Shown here: positions 8,140 to 15,682 of the stretch, one piece after another
How the letters are laid out: every line of letters begins with the position of its first letter
How positions within the stretch are numbered: the stretch's first letter is position 1
Assembly (NCBI GenBank): GCA_934561395.1
Contig: CAKTGF010000001.1
Coordinates: forward strand, 310,001 to 374,000
Source: an uncultured Eubacterium sp.
Lineage (GTDB): Bacteria; Bacillota; Clostridia; Oscillospirales; Acutalibacteraceae
Reading direction: 5' to 3'
Length of the DNA stretch: 64,000 nt
Made by a program: the position numbers and the translations under genes
The notes under the pieces: model-generated
The model's input: the letters and a program-made list of their open reading frames with translations, nothing else
Database searches by the model: none
What the model was told of the DNA's origin: nothing

Positions 8140-8667
8140 CTACTCTTCAATCTCCATCACATACGCCTTTGCTTTAAAAGTGACACTGTTATCATATTTT
8201 GTGATTTCGTTATAGTGGTCAAATTTAAGTCCGCATTTTTCCATTACCTTACCTGAACGGGGGTTATCAACAGCGTGGCATGAGCAAATTCTATTAACGC
8301 CTAATTCTTTGTGAACATAGTCGATAATTGCTTTCATAGCCTCGGTGCAGTAGCCCTTGTGCCAATAGTCGAAATGTAAATTATAACCCATACCCCAATA
8401 GCCCTCCATTTTACTGCTCGGACCTATCGAGCCTGTACCGATAACCTTGTTTTCTTTCTTAAGCACAAATGCGAAATTGTATTCCTTTTCGTCTGTAAGC
8501 GTAGATTTTATCCAATCAATCGTTTGGCTTATGTCTGTAAGCGTAGGGTATGACATATATTTTGCGACCCTTTCATCGCTGTTCCACGAAAAGCAAGCTT
8601 CTGCATCATCAAGAGTAATTGGGCGTAAGATTAATCTTTCGGTTTCTAAAATCGGTTCTTTTGACAT
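8140..8667 (-). CDS. GNAT acetyltransferase, RimJ/RimL type
   Basis: 175 residues. The N-terminus reads ILETERLILRPITLDDAEA, which is the classical RimJ/RimL/YjcK-type start, followed by a GSIGPSSKMEGYWGMGYNL strand and a HKGYCTEAMKAIIDYVHKE acetyl-CoA loop-helix. Members acetylate ribosomal-protein N-termini or small amines; the target here is unknown. The open frame extends 21 codons upstream, but ATG 8667 is preceded by GGAGG at seven bases and matches the family start. After the stop codon, the +1 frame goes on for 14 codons (DYIVEILPEEPDNK) and then stops; this coding-like tail may be chance. Confidence 0.87.
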   Translation of the reverse strand: MSKEPILETERLILRPITLDDAEACFSWNSDERVAKYMSYPTLTDISQTIDWIKSTLTDEKEYNFAFVLKKENKVIGTGSIGPSSKMEGYWGMGYNLHFDYWHKGYCTEAMKAIIDYVHKELGVNRICSCHAVDNPRSGKVMEKCGLKFDHYNEITKYDNSVTFKAKAYVMEIEE

Positions 8668-8703
8668 TTTGATACCTCCAAAAAAAATATGAAAACTGAA
8701 AGA

Positions 8704-8735
8704 AGCCCCCGAAAAGCCGCAGCTTCTCAAGGGCT
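8704..8735 (-). terminator. Terminator of the greA-lysS transcript
   Basis: Fourteen-base stem (8704-8717 / 8722-8735) with a 4-base loop, three G-U pairs on the minus strand, followed by TCTTTCAGTTTTC. It lies about 140 bases after the lysS stop. Confidence 0.6.
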
Positions 8736-8773
8736 ATGTTAAGTCCAAAAACATGCGATTTTTTTGTGCCTGC

Positions 8774-8823
8774 ACAAATCTCTGCATCAAATGATGTAAG
8801 TTTGATGTAAATCGCTGATTTGT
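8774..8823. other. Nested inverted repeats downstream of lysS
   Basis: Outer arms ACAAATC (8774-8780) and GATTTGT (8817-8823) enclose inner arms CATCAAA (8785-8791) and TTTGATG (8801-8807). An adjoining TTTGTG-CCTG-CACAAA hairpin overlaps the left arm, so two alternative folds compete. It lies between the lysS stop and the lysS terminator, that is inside the 3' untranslated region. Confidence 0.4.
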
Positions 8824-8874
8824 GAGGTTGTCCTAAATCCCGAAACCCGCATAAATACTGAGTTTTTGCTGATT

Positions 8875-10710
8875 TTATTTATCTAAGGGTTTCATTGTTG
8901 GGAACAGGAGAACATCACGGATTGAGTAGCTGTCTGTAAGGAGCATAACAAGCCTGTCAATGCCGATACCGAGTCCGCCTGTGGGAGGCATGCCGTATTC
9001 AAGCGCCATAACGAAATCATTATCTATCATATTTGCCTCATCGTCCCCTGCCTCACGGAGCTTCATTTGAGCCTCAAATCTGCCCATTTGGTCGATTGGG
9101 TCGTTAAGTTCGGAATAAGCGTTGCCGTACTCGCCGCCTAAAATGAACAGCTCAAAACGCTCTGTAAGCACGGGGCAATCGGGCTTTCTCTTGGTAAGGG
9201 GAGAAACCTCGACAGGGTAATCCATAATAAATGTAGGCTGGGTAAGATTTTCCTCAACAAATTCCTCAAAGAAGGAGTTAAGAATATCGCCCCAAGTAGC
9301 CTTGCCCGGTTGAATTTCAATGCCCTTTTTCTTAGCGATTGCAATTGCCTTTTCGTTATCGCTCATAAATGAGCCGAAGTCAACGCCGCTGTATTCCTTA
9401 ACAGCGTCAACCATTGTCAAGCGCCTAAAGGGTGTTTCAAGGTCAATTTCGGTGCCGTTGAAAACAATGTGCAGGCTGTCGCAAACCTCATTTGCGGCAT
9501 TGCGGATAAGTGCCTCTGCAATATCCATCATACCATGGTAATCCGTAAATGCTTGATAAAGCTCAATGCATGTAAATTCGGGGTTGTGGCGAACGTCCAT
9601 ACCCTCGTTACGGAAATTCCTGCCGATTTCATAAACCCTTTCCATACCGCCTACAATAAGGCGCTTTAAGTAAAGCTCGGTGGCAATACGCAAATACATA
9701 TCCATATTAAGGGTGTTGTGATGAGTTATAAACGGTCTTGCAGCCGCACCGCCGGGGATAGTATTTAAAATAGGAGTTTCAACCTCAATAAAGCCGAGAT
9801 TGTCAAGATATGAACGGATTGAAGAAATAATTTTTGAACGCTTGATGAAGGTGTCCTTAACATCGGGGTTCATAATCATATCAAGGTATCTTCTTCTGTA
9901 TCTTGTGTCGGTGTCTGTTAAGCCGTGGAACTTTTCGGGAAGAGGAAGAAGCGATTTTGAAAGCAGCCTGATTTCCTTAGCGTGAATTGAAATTTCTCCT
10001 GTTTTGGTTTTGAAAACAAAGCCCTTAATTTCAACAATATCGCCAAGGTCCCATGTTTTAAATTCCTTGAAAACTTCCTCGCCCACATCATTCATGCGAA
10101 CATAAGCCTGAATTCTGCCGTTGCGGTCCTGAATATCGATAAAATTAGCCTTACCCATATCACGCCAGGTCATAATTCTGCCGGCAATAACAACATCCTT
10201 TTCATCCAACTCGTCAAAATTATTTTTAATTTCGTCGCTGTGGTGGGTTTGCTCTGCAAGGGTAATCTCAAAGGGGTCCTTGCCTGCCGCCTGCATTGCC
10301 TTAAGCTTGTCTATACGAATTTGCTTTTGCTCGTTTTCAGACAAAACAACCTCTGCCATAGCCATGGGAGCAGCGTTTGCGTTGTTGCCGATAAGTGTGA
10401 TAATATCAAGTGCCTCAACCTCACTGTCAGCCTCGCCCTCAAGGGCAACTGCACCTGTTTGAAGGAAGAGCGTGTATTTTACCTTATCGCCGCTTTGCTC
10501 AACAAGATACTTGGGATTTGTTTTTTCTTCATCGTTTTGAAGGGTGTTTTGAACCTTCATTCTGCTGTTTTTCTTTACAGCCTTAACCCCTCTTTTGCAA
10601 GCGTCTTCCTTGTCAAACACGGGGGACTTGCCCACTGCCTTATCATCAATTAACAATTCAAAAGTGAAAGTGTTGTCACCTGCCTTGGTGATTTGAAACT
10701 TTCCTGCCAT
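8875..10710 (-). CDS. lysS: Lysyl-tRNA synthetase (class II) with N-terminal tandem YegP/DUF1508 extension
   Basis: 611 residues; bacterial class II LysRS is usually about 490-510. Residues about 122-611 are a complete LysRS: OB-fold anticodon-binding domain, then catalytic core with motif 2 (FRNEGMDVRHNPEF) and motif 3 (GLGIGIDRLVML). It charges tRNA-Lys with lysine in the cytoplasm. Residues 1-49 (MAGKFQITKAGDNTFTFEL...) closely resemble the UPF0339/YegP module, and 66-110 look like a second, more diverged copy; both precede the synthetase without any stop. The start at 10710 is supported by AGAGG upstream. Internal Met 116 and 118 have no ribosome site, so a short form is not expected. It is 27 bases after greA and cotranscribed with it. 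The role of the extension is unknown. Confidence 0.95.
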   Translation of the reverse strand: MAGKFQITKAGDNTFTFELLIDDKAVGKSPVFDKEDACKRGVKAVKKNSRMKVQNTLQNDEEKTNPKYLVEQSGDKVKYTLFLQTGAVALEGEADSEVEALDIITLIGNNANAAPMAMAEVVLSENEQKQIRIDKLKAMQAAGKDPFEITLAEQTHHSDEIKNNFDELDEKDVVIAGRIMTWRDMGKANFIDIQDRNGRIQAYVRMNDVGEEVFKEFKTWDLGDIVEIKGFVFKTKTGEISIHAKEIRLLSKSLLPLPEKFHGLTDTDTRYRRRYLDMIMNPDVKDTFIKRSKIISSIRSYLDNLGFIEVETPILNTIPGGAAARPFITHHNTLNMDMYLRIATELYLKRLIVGGMERVYEIGRNFRNEGMDVRHNPEFTCIELYQAFTDYHGMMDIAEALIRNAANEVCDSLHIVFNGTEIDLETPFRRLTMVDAVKEYSGVDFGSFMSDNEKAIAIAKKKGIEIQPGKATWGDILNSFFEEFVEENLTQPTFIMDYPVEVSPLTKRKPDCPVLTERFELFILGGEYGNAYSELNDPIDQMGRFEAQMKLREAGDDEANMIDNDFVMALEYGMPPTGGLGIGIDRLVMLLTDSYSIRDVLLFPTMKPLDK

Positions 10711-10737
10711 AACCTTTACCTCTTATATTTTTTGATA

Positions 10738-11208
10738 TTACAACTGAATATCCTTAATTTCAAATTCAATATTTCCGATTGGAGCCTCAATTACTACTGT
10801 TTCTCCGATTTTTGAGCCGATAAGGCCCTTGCCTACCGGGCTGTCCTCCGAAATTTTGCCCTGAGCAGGATTTGATTCGCTGAAACCTACGATTTGATAT
10901 TTTACGGTAGCGTTGTCGGATTTTCTGATAACTGTTACGGTTGAGCCTACGGATACAACATCCTTGTCTGCCGACTCAACAACAACCGCATGGTCAAGCT
11001 GATATTCAAGGTCTTGAATACGAGCCTCGATTTTTGCTTGCTCCGATTTAGCCTCATCATATTCGCTGTTTTCCGAAAGGTCGCCGTATGAACGGGCAAT
11101 TTTAAGCTTTTCTGCAATATCAATACGGCCTTCTGTTTTTAATTGTTCAAGTTCAGCCTCAAGTTCTGCCTTGCCGGATGCTGTCATTTTAAATGTCTTT
11201 GCTGCCAT
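10738..11208 (-). CDS. greA: Transcription elongation factor GreA
   Basis: 156 residues, the usual length. The N-terminal coiled-coil hairpin (residues 1-75) carries the tip acidic residues in SYGDLSENSEYDEA; the C-terminal half is the FKBP-like domain (VVSVGSTVTV ... SPVGKGLIGSKIGETVVIEAP). GreA enters the secondary channel of RNA polymerase and stimulates transcript cleavage in backtracked complexes. AAGGAG lies eight bases before the ATG. It is the first gene of the greA-lysS operon, a common arrangement in Firmicutes and other bacteria, with a strong promoter immediately upstream. Confidence 0.97.
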   Translation of the reverse strand: MAAKTFKMTASGKAELEAELEQLKTEGRIDIAEKLKIARSYGDLSENSEYDEAKSEQAKIEARIQDLEYQLDHAVVVESADKDVVSVGSTVTVIRKSDNATVKYQIVGFSESNPAQGKISEDSPVGKGLIGSKIGETVVIEAPIGNIEFEIKDIQL

Positions 11209-11249
11209 AGTTATAACTCCTTTTAAAATAATGCATTTTTAACCCTTTA

Positions 11250-11278
11250 ATTATATATTATATAAAATGCAAAGTCAA
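11250..11278 (-). promoter_or_regulatory. Sigma-A promoter of greA-lysS
   Basis: Minus-strand TTGACT (11273-11278), 17-base spacer, TATAAT (11250-11255), about 42 bases upstream of the greA ATG. It lies just before the lysC terminator on the same strand, so greA-lysS is transcribed separately from lysC. Confidence 0.75.
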
Positions 11279-11290
11279 TTATTATTTAAA

Positions 11291-11325
11291 AAAGCACATT
11301 GAACCCTTAAAATTCAATGTGCTTT
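11291..11325 (-). terminator. Terminator of the ACT-hom-lysC operon
   Basis: Perfect 13-base stem AAAGCACATTGAA (11291-11303) / TTCAATGTGCTTT (11313-11325), 9-base loop, followed on the minus strand by TTTTTTAAATAATAA. Confidence 0.85.
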
Positions 11326-11352
11326 GTGCATATCATTTGCTTAATTTCGGCA

Positions 11353-11826
11353 TCAGTCGTTAGGAATGAATGCATTGTGAACCGCTGCAACGGCTCTGTC
11401 TGCATCCTCTGCGTCGATGATAACGGAAATCTTAATTTCAGAGGTAGAAATCATCTTAATGTTAATATCACGTTCATACAGAGACTCGAACATCTTGGTT
11501 GCGGTGCCCGGGTGAGATTCCATACCTGCACCAACGATTGAAACCTTTGCAACCGATGTGTCGCAAACGATTTCCGCATCTTGAAGATGTGATGAGTCCT
11601 TAAGAATTTCAACGGCAACGGGGCCGTTGTCCTTGCTAACGGTGAAAACAATATCCTTTGTGCCGTTTCTGCCGAAGGACTGAAGAATAATATCAACATT
11701 GATATTTTTGTGTGAAAGTTTTGAAAAAATATTGAAAGCAACACCCGGGTTATCCTTAACGCCGAGAACCGATACAAGTGCAACATCCTTATCCTTAGTT
11801 ACACCACGAATTAACATTTTTTCCAT
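11353..11826 (-). other. lysC: Internal in-frame start in lysC: separate aspartokinase beta (ACT) subunit
   Basis: Inside lysC, codon 246 is an ATG (11824-11826) preceded by AAGGAGGT (11834-11841) at a seven-base spacing, a stronger ribosome site than that of many genes in this window. Translation from it gives 157 residues (MEKMLIRGVTKDKDVALVSV...) that comprise only the two ACT domains. Bacillus subtilis aspartokinase II is known to be an alpha2-beta2 enzyme whose beta subunit arises from just such an internal start near codon 247, so the same is inferred here. Confidence 0.65.
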
Positions 11827-12561
11827 ATTTGCTACCTCCTTAACAATTGTACCCGGAACCGGGTTAAGTGATGAGAGCACCTCAAGCTCTACTGAATACT
11901 TTTTAGCCATTTCCACCGAACGGTTATTAAGAACCTGTGCGCCGAGAGTTGCAAGCTCAAGCATTTCGTCATAAGTAATTTCGCTAAGCTTTTTAGCACC
12001 CTCAACCTTGCGTGGGTCAGCTGTATATACACCCTCAACATCCGTGAAGATTTGGCATTTGTCTGCGTGAAGAGCTGCTGCAATGGCAACTGCCGATGTG
12101 TCAGAGCCGCCCCTTCCGAGGGTTGTTAAATCGTCATACCTGTTTAAGCCCTGAAAGCCTGCAACAACAACAATGTTGTGCTTTGCAAGCTCTGCCTGAA
12201 GCCTGTTGGGCTTAATATTTTTAATTCTTGCAGCGCCGTAAACCGAGTTGGTGTTAAAGCCTGCCTGCCAGCCGAGAAGGCTGATTACCGGGTAGCCAAG
12301 GCTTTCAATAGCCATAGCCAGCAATGAAATTGAAATCTGCTCGCCTGCTGTTAAAAGCTGGTCCATCTCTCTTTTTGCCGCAGTAGGATTAATTTCTGCA
12401 GCCTTTTCAATTAAATCATCTGTTGTGTCGCCCTGTGCGGAAACAACAACCACAACATCATTTCCTGCCTTGTAAGTATCACTCACAATGCGGGCAACAT
12501 TCATTACACGCTCGGCATTTGCCACTGACGAGCCGCCGAACTTTTGAACGATAAGTGCCAT
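11353..12561 (-). CDS. lysC: Aspartate kinase, lysine-regulated type
   Basis: 402 residues, monofunctional. Residues 1-230 are the amino-acid kinase fold (start ALIVQKFGGSSVANAERV; TLGRGGSDTSAVAIAAAL nucleotide/substrate loop; FTDVEGVYTADPR). Residues 250-402 hold two ACT domains (VSVLGVKDNPGVAFNIFSKL; VSIVGAGMESHPGTATKMFE). It phosphorylates L-aspartate, the committed step to lysine/DAP, threonine and methionine. Start ATG has AGGAGG directly upstream. It lies 38 bases after hom and ends at a terminator. Length and ACT layout match the B. subtilis LysC/aspartokinase II group, normally inhibited by lysine; here feedback specificity is inferred. Confidence 0.96.
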   Translation of the reverse strand: MALIVQKFGGSSVANAERVMNVARIVSDTYKAGNDVVVVVSAQGDTTDDLIEKAAEINPTAAKREMDQLLTAGEQISISLLAMAIESLGYPVISLLGWQAGFNTNSVYGAARIKNIKPNRLQAELAKHNIVVVAGFQGLNRYDDLTTLGRGGSDTSAVAIAAALHADKCQIFTDVEGVYTADPRKVEGAKKLSEITYDEMLELATLGAQVLNNRSVEMAKKYSVELEVLSSLNPVPGTIVKEVANMEKMLIRGVTKDKDVALVSVLGVKDNPGVAFNIFSKLSHKNINVDIILQSFGRNGTKDIVFTVSKDNGPVAVEILKDSSHLQDAEIVCDTSVAKVSIVGAGMESHPGTATKMFESLYERDINIKMISTSEIKISVIIDAEDADRAVAAVHNAFIPND

Positions 12562-12599
12562 ATTTCCTCCTATACCAACGCCGAATTAACGGCTGTAAA

Positions 12600-13817
12600 T
12601 TAATAATTTGTAACCTTGATAATGTTGATAACATCTACACCCTCAAGCTTTTTGTTAAGGGCAACCTGAGTCATTTTATCGGTAATAAACGCAACCTCGT
12701 TTGAAGGCTTGCCAACCCTTGTTAAGAACTTAACATCGTTGAAAATTGCCTTAATCTGCTGTTCGCTTGCAATTGCACGAACGTAAAACGGCATTTCGAT
12801 TGCTTCTTTTTCATCAACAACATAGCTTTCAGAGCCGGGGCCCCAGCCGAATTCCTTGCGCTTTTCAACATGAACCGCACAATCAACCATATCGGCAACA
12901 ACAGCGGAGGCTGTGGCCTCCTTGCCTGCGCCCTGACCGTAAAAGCAAACATCGCCTACGGCATCGCCACGAACAAGAATTGCATTGAATACGCCGTTAA
13001 CAGACGCAAGCTGTGAGCCGTTAAATACAACTGCGGGGCTTACGAATGCAGCAATTTTATCATCATCAATATTTTTAATCTGACCGAGCAGCTTGATAAC
13101 GCCGTTGGCAGATTGAATGTATGATACATCCTCAAGGGTAATTTTGGTTATGCCCTCTGTGTTAACCTGATTTGGATAAACATGCTTGCCAAAAGCAAGT
13201 GAAGCTAAAATACAAACCTTTCTGCAAGCGTCAAATCCCTCAATATCGGCAGTTGGGTCCTTTTCTGCATAGCCGTTATCCTGGGCAAGCTTTAAAGCGT
13301 CCTCAAAGGTCATGCCGTCCTCAATCATTTTGGTTAAAATGAAGTTTGTGGTGCCGTTGAGAATACCTGCAATACCCTCGATATTGTTTGCGGTTAAGCA
13401 CTGTGCCATGGGTCGTATAATAGGAATACCGCCGCCGACAGATGCCTCAAAAAGATAGTTAACATTATTCTCTCTTGCAGCTGTAAGCAACTCCAAGCCC
13501 TTTTGCGCTACCAATTCTTTATTTGAGGTTACAACACTTTTGCCAGCCTTTAACAATTTAAGAGTAAAATCGTAAGCAGGGTTAACTCCGCCCATGGTTT
13601 CGGCTACAACCTTAACCTCGGGGTCGTTTAAAATATCGTTAAAATCCTTAGTAAAATACTTTTCGTGAGCATCGCCTGGGAAATCACGCAAATCAAGAAT
13701 GTGTGAAATCTCAAGCATTTCGCCGCCGGTGCGCTTTATAATACTGCGTTTGTGACCTTCAATAACCTCAACAACGCCGGAACCTACTGTTCCGTAGCCC
13801 ATTACTGCAACTTTCAT
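12600..13817 (-). CDS. hom: Homoserine dehydrogenase
   Basis: 405 residues. The N-terminus is a Rossmann fold (VAVMGYGTVGSGVVEVIEG) binding NAD(P)H; the catalytic domain includes GILNGTTNFILTKM and PTADIEGFDACRK, with the conserved lysine and acidic residues; residues about 340-405 form a C-terminal ACT domain, as in Bacillus Hom. It reduces aspartate semialdehyde to homoserine for threonine and methionine. AGGAGG lies before the ATG. It is second in the ACT-hom-lysC operon; thrB and thrC are not in this window. Confidence 0.96.
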   Translation of the reverse strand: MKVAVMGYGTVGSGVVEVIEGHKRSIIKRTGGEMLEISHILDLRDFPGDAHEKYFTKDFNDILNDPEVKVVAETMGGVNPAYDFTLKLLKAGKSVVTSNKELVAQKGLELLTAARENNVNYLFEASVGGGIPIIRPMAQCLTANNIEGIAGILNGTTNFILTKMIEDGMTFEDALKLAQDNGYAEKDPTADIEGFDACRKVCILASLAFGKHVYPNQVNTEGITKITLEDVSYIQSANGVIKLLGQIKNIDDDKIAAFVSPAVVFNGSQLASVNGVFNAILVRGDAVGDVCFYGQGAGKEATASAVVADMVDCAVHVEKRKEFGWGPGSESYVVDEKEAIEMPFYVRAIASEQQIKAIFNDVKFLTRVGKPSNEVAFITDKMTQVALNKKLEGVDVINIIKVTNY

Positions 13818-13826
13818 ATAATCCTC

Positions 13827-14255
13827 CTATACCAATTCAACGGACTTAACGCCGTTGATTTCTTTAATTTTCTCAAGCAAGCTGTCATTTGAAGCATTTT
13901 TATTTGAAATTTGCACGGTAACCGAAACATCGGCCACACCGTTAACAGGTATGCTTTGATTAACACTTAAAACATTTGCCCCCTCAACATAAAGTTCCTT
14001 CATAACAGAACTTAAAACCCCTGCGTTATCAAGCAGCTTTGCATTGATGGTTGCGGTGTCCTCCCCACGGCCGCTGTACTCAAAGATTTTATCCTTGTAT
14101 TTATAGTATGCGGAACGGGATATACCTGCCATTTTTGTTGCCTGAGTTGTGCTTGCTGCTTCACCCGAGGCAATTAAGTTTTTTGCCAAAATGACCTTCG
14201 AATAAACCTTGGGCAATATTGACGAGTCAACGAGATAGTAATTAACTTTTTCCAT
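13827..14255 (-). CDS. ACT domain-containing protein (PheB/UPF0735 type)
   Basis: 142 residues. The N-terminal half begins MEKVNYYLVDSSILPKVYSKVI and contains a helix-turn-helix-like stretch (TTQATKMAGISRSAYYKYKDKIF); the C-terminal half is an ACT domain (ANVLSVNQSIPVNGVADVSVTV). This is the PheB/UPF0735 group, small proteins often found next to hom in Firmicutes and presumed to sense an amino acid; direct function is not established. The frame is open 28 codons further upstream, but the family begins at the Met at 14255. The ribosome site is weak (GGTGG ten bases before). It leads the operon, nine bases before hom. Confidence 0.85.
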   Translation of the reverse strand: MEKVNYYLVDSSILPKVYSKVILAKNLIASGEAASTTQATKMAGISRSAYYKYKDKIFEYSGRGEDTATINAKLLDNAGVLSSVMKELYVEGANVLSVNQSIPVNGVADVSVTVQISNKNASNDSLLEKIKEINGVKSVELV

Positions 14256-14310
14256 ACTACACTGTCCACCACCCAAAAACAATTGTATTGCTGAGAAATA
14301 CATTTCGTAT

Positions 14311-14339
14311 ATATTAACACTATTGGCATAAATATACAA
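14311..14339 (-). promoter_or_regulatory. Promoter of ACT-hom-lysC operon
   Basis: Minus-strand TTGTAT (14334-14339), 17-base spacer, TAATAT (14311-14316) with TG one base before the -10. The leader before the first start codon is only about 50 bases, too short for a lysine riboswitch or T-box. Confidence 0.6.
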
Positions 14340-14441
14340 GACCTAATTCTTAATTTTGTTAAAAAAATCAAACCAGCGGCATATTTTACTTGAATATTAG
14401 CAGTAATTGCTTTAGAATAGTATTAATTTAATAAAAAATAC

Positions 14442-14447
14442 TATAAT
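14442..14447 (+). promoter_or_regulatory. -10 box upstream of the AI-2E family transporter
   Basis: TATAAT at 14442-14447, 22 bases before the start codon; no good -35 is seen. The box overlaps a 7-base inverted repeat TAGTATT ... AATACTA (about 14418-14443), which could be an operator. Confidence 0.35.
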
Positions 14448-14468
14448 GTGTAATAAGGAGATGATGCC

Positions 14469-15623
14469 ATGCCGCCGAAGGTAGAAAAAAGGCGAGATTT
14501 TTTAATTAACCTTTTATTTGTAATCGCAATACTTGGTTTATTATTTGTATATTTCAAATTTTTATTTTGGACAACCGCACCGTTTATTTTTGCATTTTTG
14601 TTTTCAATAGCTTTGCAAAGGCCCCTGCGGTTTCTTGACAAAAAAACAAACAAAAAATGCCACACCTTATTCAGCATACTTTTGGTTTTACTTTCAATCT
14701 GCGTAATCATTATACCCCTTGGTTTTATACTTTCGGCACTGATGGCAAAGGTGGTTGATTTTGCAAAATCTCTGCTGGATTTGGTAAGCGATATTCCCAC
14801 CCTGCTGACCACCCTTGAGGACAAGCTGTTGAGCTTTGGCAAGTTTCTGCCTGAAAGAGCGTATGATTCCTACGCAGCAACTTTGGGTCACTGGTTTGAC
14901 GATTTGCTTGCAAATTCATCGGCAAAGGAACTTAACCTGGATTTTGAAACCATAAAGTCCGGCGTTACAACGGGCGTGTCGGGCGTTGTGTCGATTGTTA
15001 AAAATGTGCCGTCGGTATTAATTGCAGTTGTTATCAGTATTATTGCCTGGATATTTATGACAAAAGATTACGACCGCATTGTAAGGTTTGTTCAGCTGCA
15101 ATTACCTAAGGAAAAAAGAAATCTCCCTGTTGAAATTAAGCAGGTGTTCTCAAAGAATATTATGAGAATAATTAAGGCATACGGCCTGATTATGGTAATT
15201 ACATTTTTTGAATTGTTTATCGGCTTTACCGTTTTAAAGCTTGCGGGAATTATGACAAACAAGTATTTTGTATGGATTGCCGCAGGAACGGCAATATTTG
15301 ATATTTTGCCTGTTGCCGGCTCCGGCGGTGTGCTTATTCCCTGGGCGCTGTTTTCGGTTATCAACGGCAACTATCGCCAGGCAATCGGCCTTATGATAAT
15401 TTATGTTGTTATTACAGGAATAAGGCAGTATATCGAGCCGAGAATTGTCGGCGGAACCTTGGGAGTGCACCCCCTTGTTACCCTTACGGGAATGTATATA
15501 GGCTTAAAGTTGTTCGGCTTTATCGGCATTTTTGTTGTGCCCATAGTAGTGGTAATGCTTAAGGCGTTTAACGACACAGGCAGAATTCATATTTGGAATT
15601 CTCCCAACATTGAAAGAAATTAA
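14469..15623 (+). CDS. AI-2E family transporter (UPF0118/TqsA-PerM type membrane protein)
   Basis: 384 residues with about eight membrane segments, an extracytoplasmic-looking region around residues 95-180, and the conserved C-terminal part with LPVAGSGGVLIPWALF, RQYIEPRIVGGTLGVHPLVTL and a GLKLFGFIGIFVVPIV segment. The family was named for autoinducer-2 export by E. coli TqsA, but most members have unknown or ion-antiport roles, so the substrate is open. Start ATG 14469 follows AAGGAG. It is transcribed alone, divergent from the ACT gene, and ends at a bidirectional terminator. Confidence 0.9.
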   Translation: MPPKVEKRRDFLINLLFVIAILGLLFVYFKFLFWTTAPFIFAFLFSIALQRPLRFLDKKTNKKCHTLFSILLVLLSICVIIIPLGFILSALMAKVVDFAKSLLDLVSDIPTLLTTLEDKLLSFGKFLPERAYDSYAATLGHWFDDLLANSSAKELNLDFETIKSGVTTGVSGVVSIVKNVPSVLIAVVISIIAWIFMTKDYDRIVRFVQLQLPKEKRNLPVEIKQVFSKNIMRIIKAYGLIMVITFFELFIGFTVLKLAGIMTNKYFVWIAAGTAIFDILPVAGSGGVLIPWALFSVINGNYRQAIGLMIIYVVITGIRQYIEPRIVGGTLGVHPLVTLTGMYIGLKLFGFIGIFVVPIVVVMLKAFNDTGRIHIWNSPNIERN

Positions 15624-15633
15624 ATACAAAATA

Positions 15634-15670
15634 AAAATGCGTTAGGGGCTTAAAACCTCTGACGCATTTT
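15634..15670. terminator. Bidirectional terminator
   Basis: Fifteen-base stem (AAAATGCGT... at 15634-15648, ...ACGCATTTT at 15656-15670) with two G-U pairs, flanked by A/T runs on both sides. It serves the AI-2E family gene (+) and the MATE gene (-). Confidence 0.8.
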
Positions 15671-15682
15671 TTATTACATATT

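Noticed and set aside
10354..10366. Internal start of a normal-length LysRS at Met116/Met118
   Set aside because: No Shine-Dalgarno-like sequence precedes either Met codon, while the upstream ATG has a good one.
11451..11786. Overlapping open frames inside lysC, hom, atpD, mreB and other genes on other strands
   Set aside because: These are shadows of high-confidence genes: no ribosome site, no recognisable protein features, and a composition expected from codon periodicity.
14255..14370. Lysine riboswitch or T-box ahead of the ACT-hom-lysC operon
   Set aside because: The distance from the predicted transcription start to the first ATG is only about 50 bases, and no conserved L-box or T-box segments are visible.
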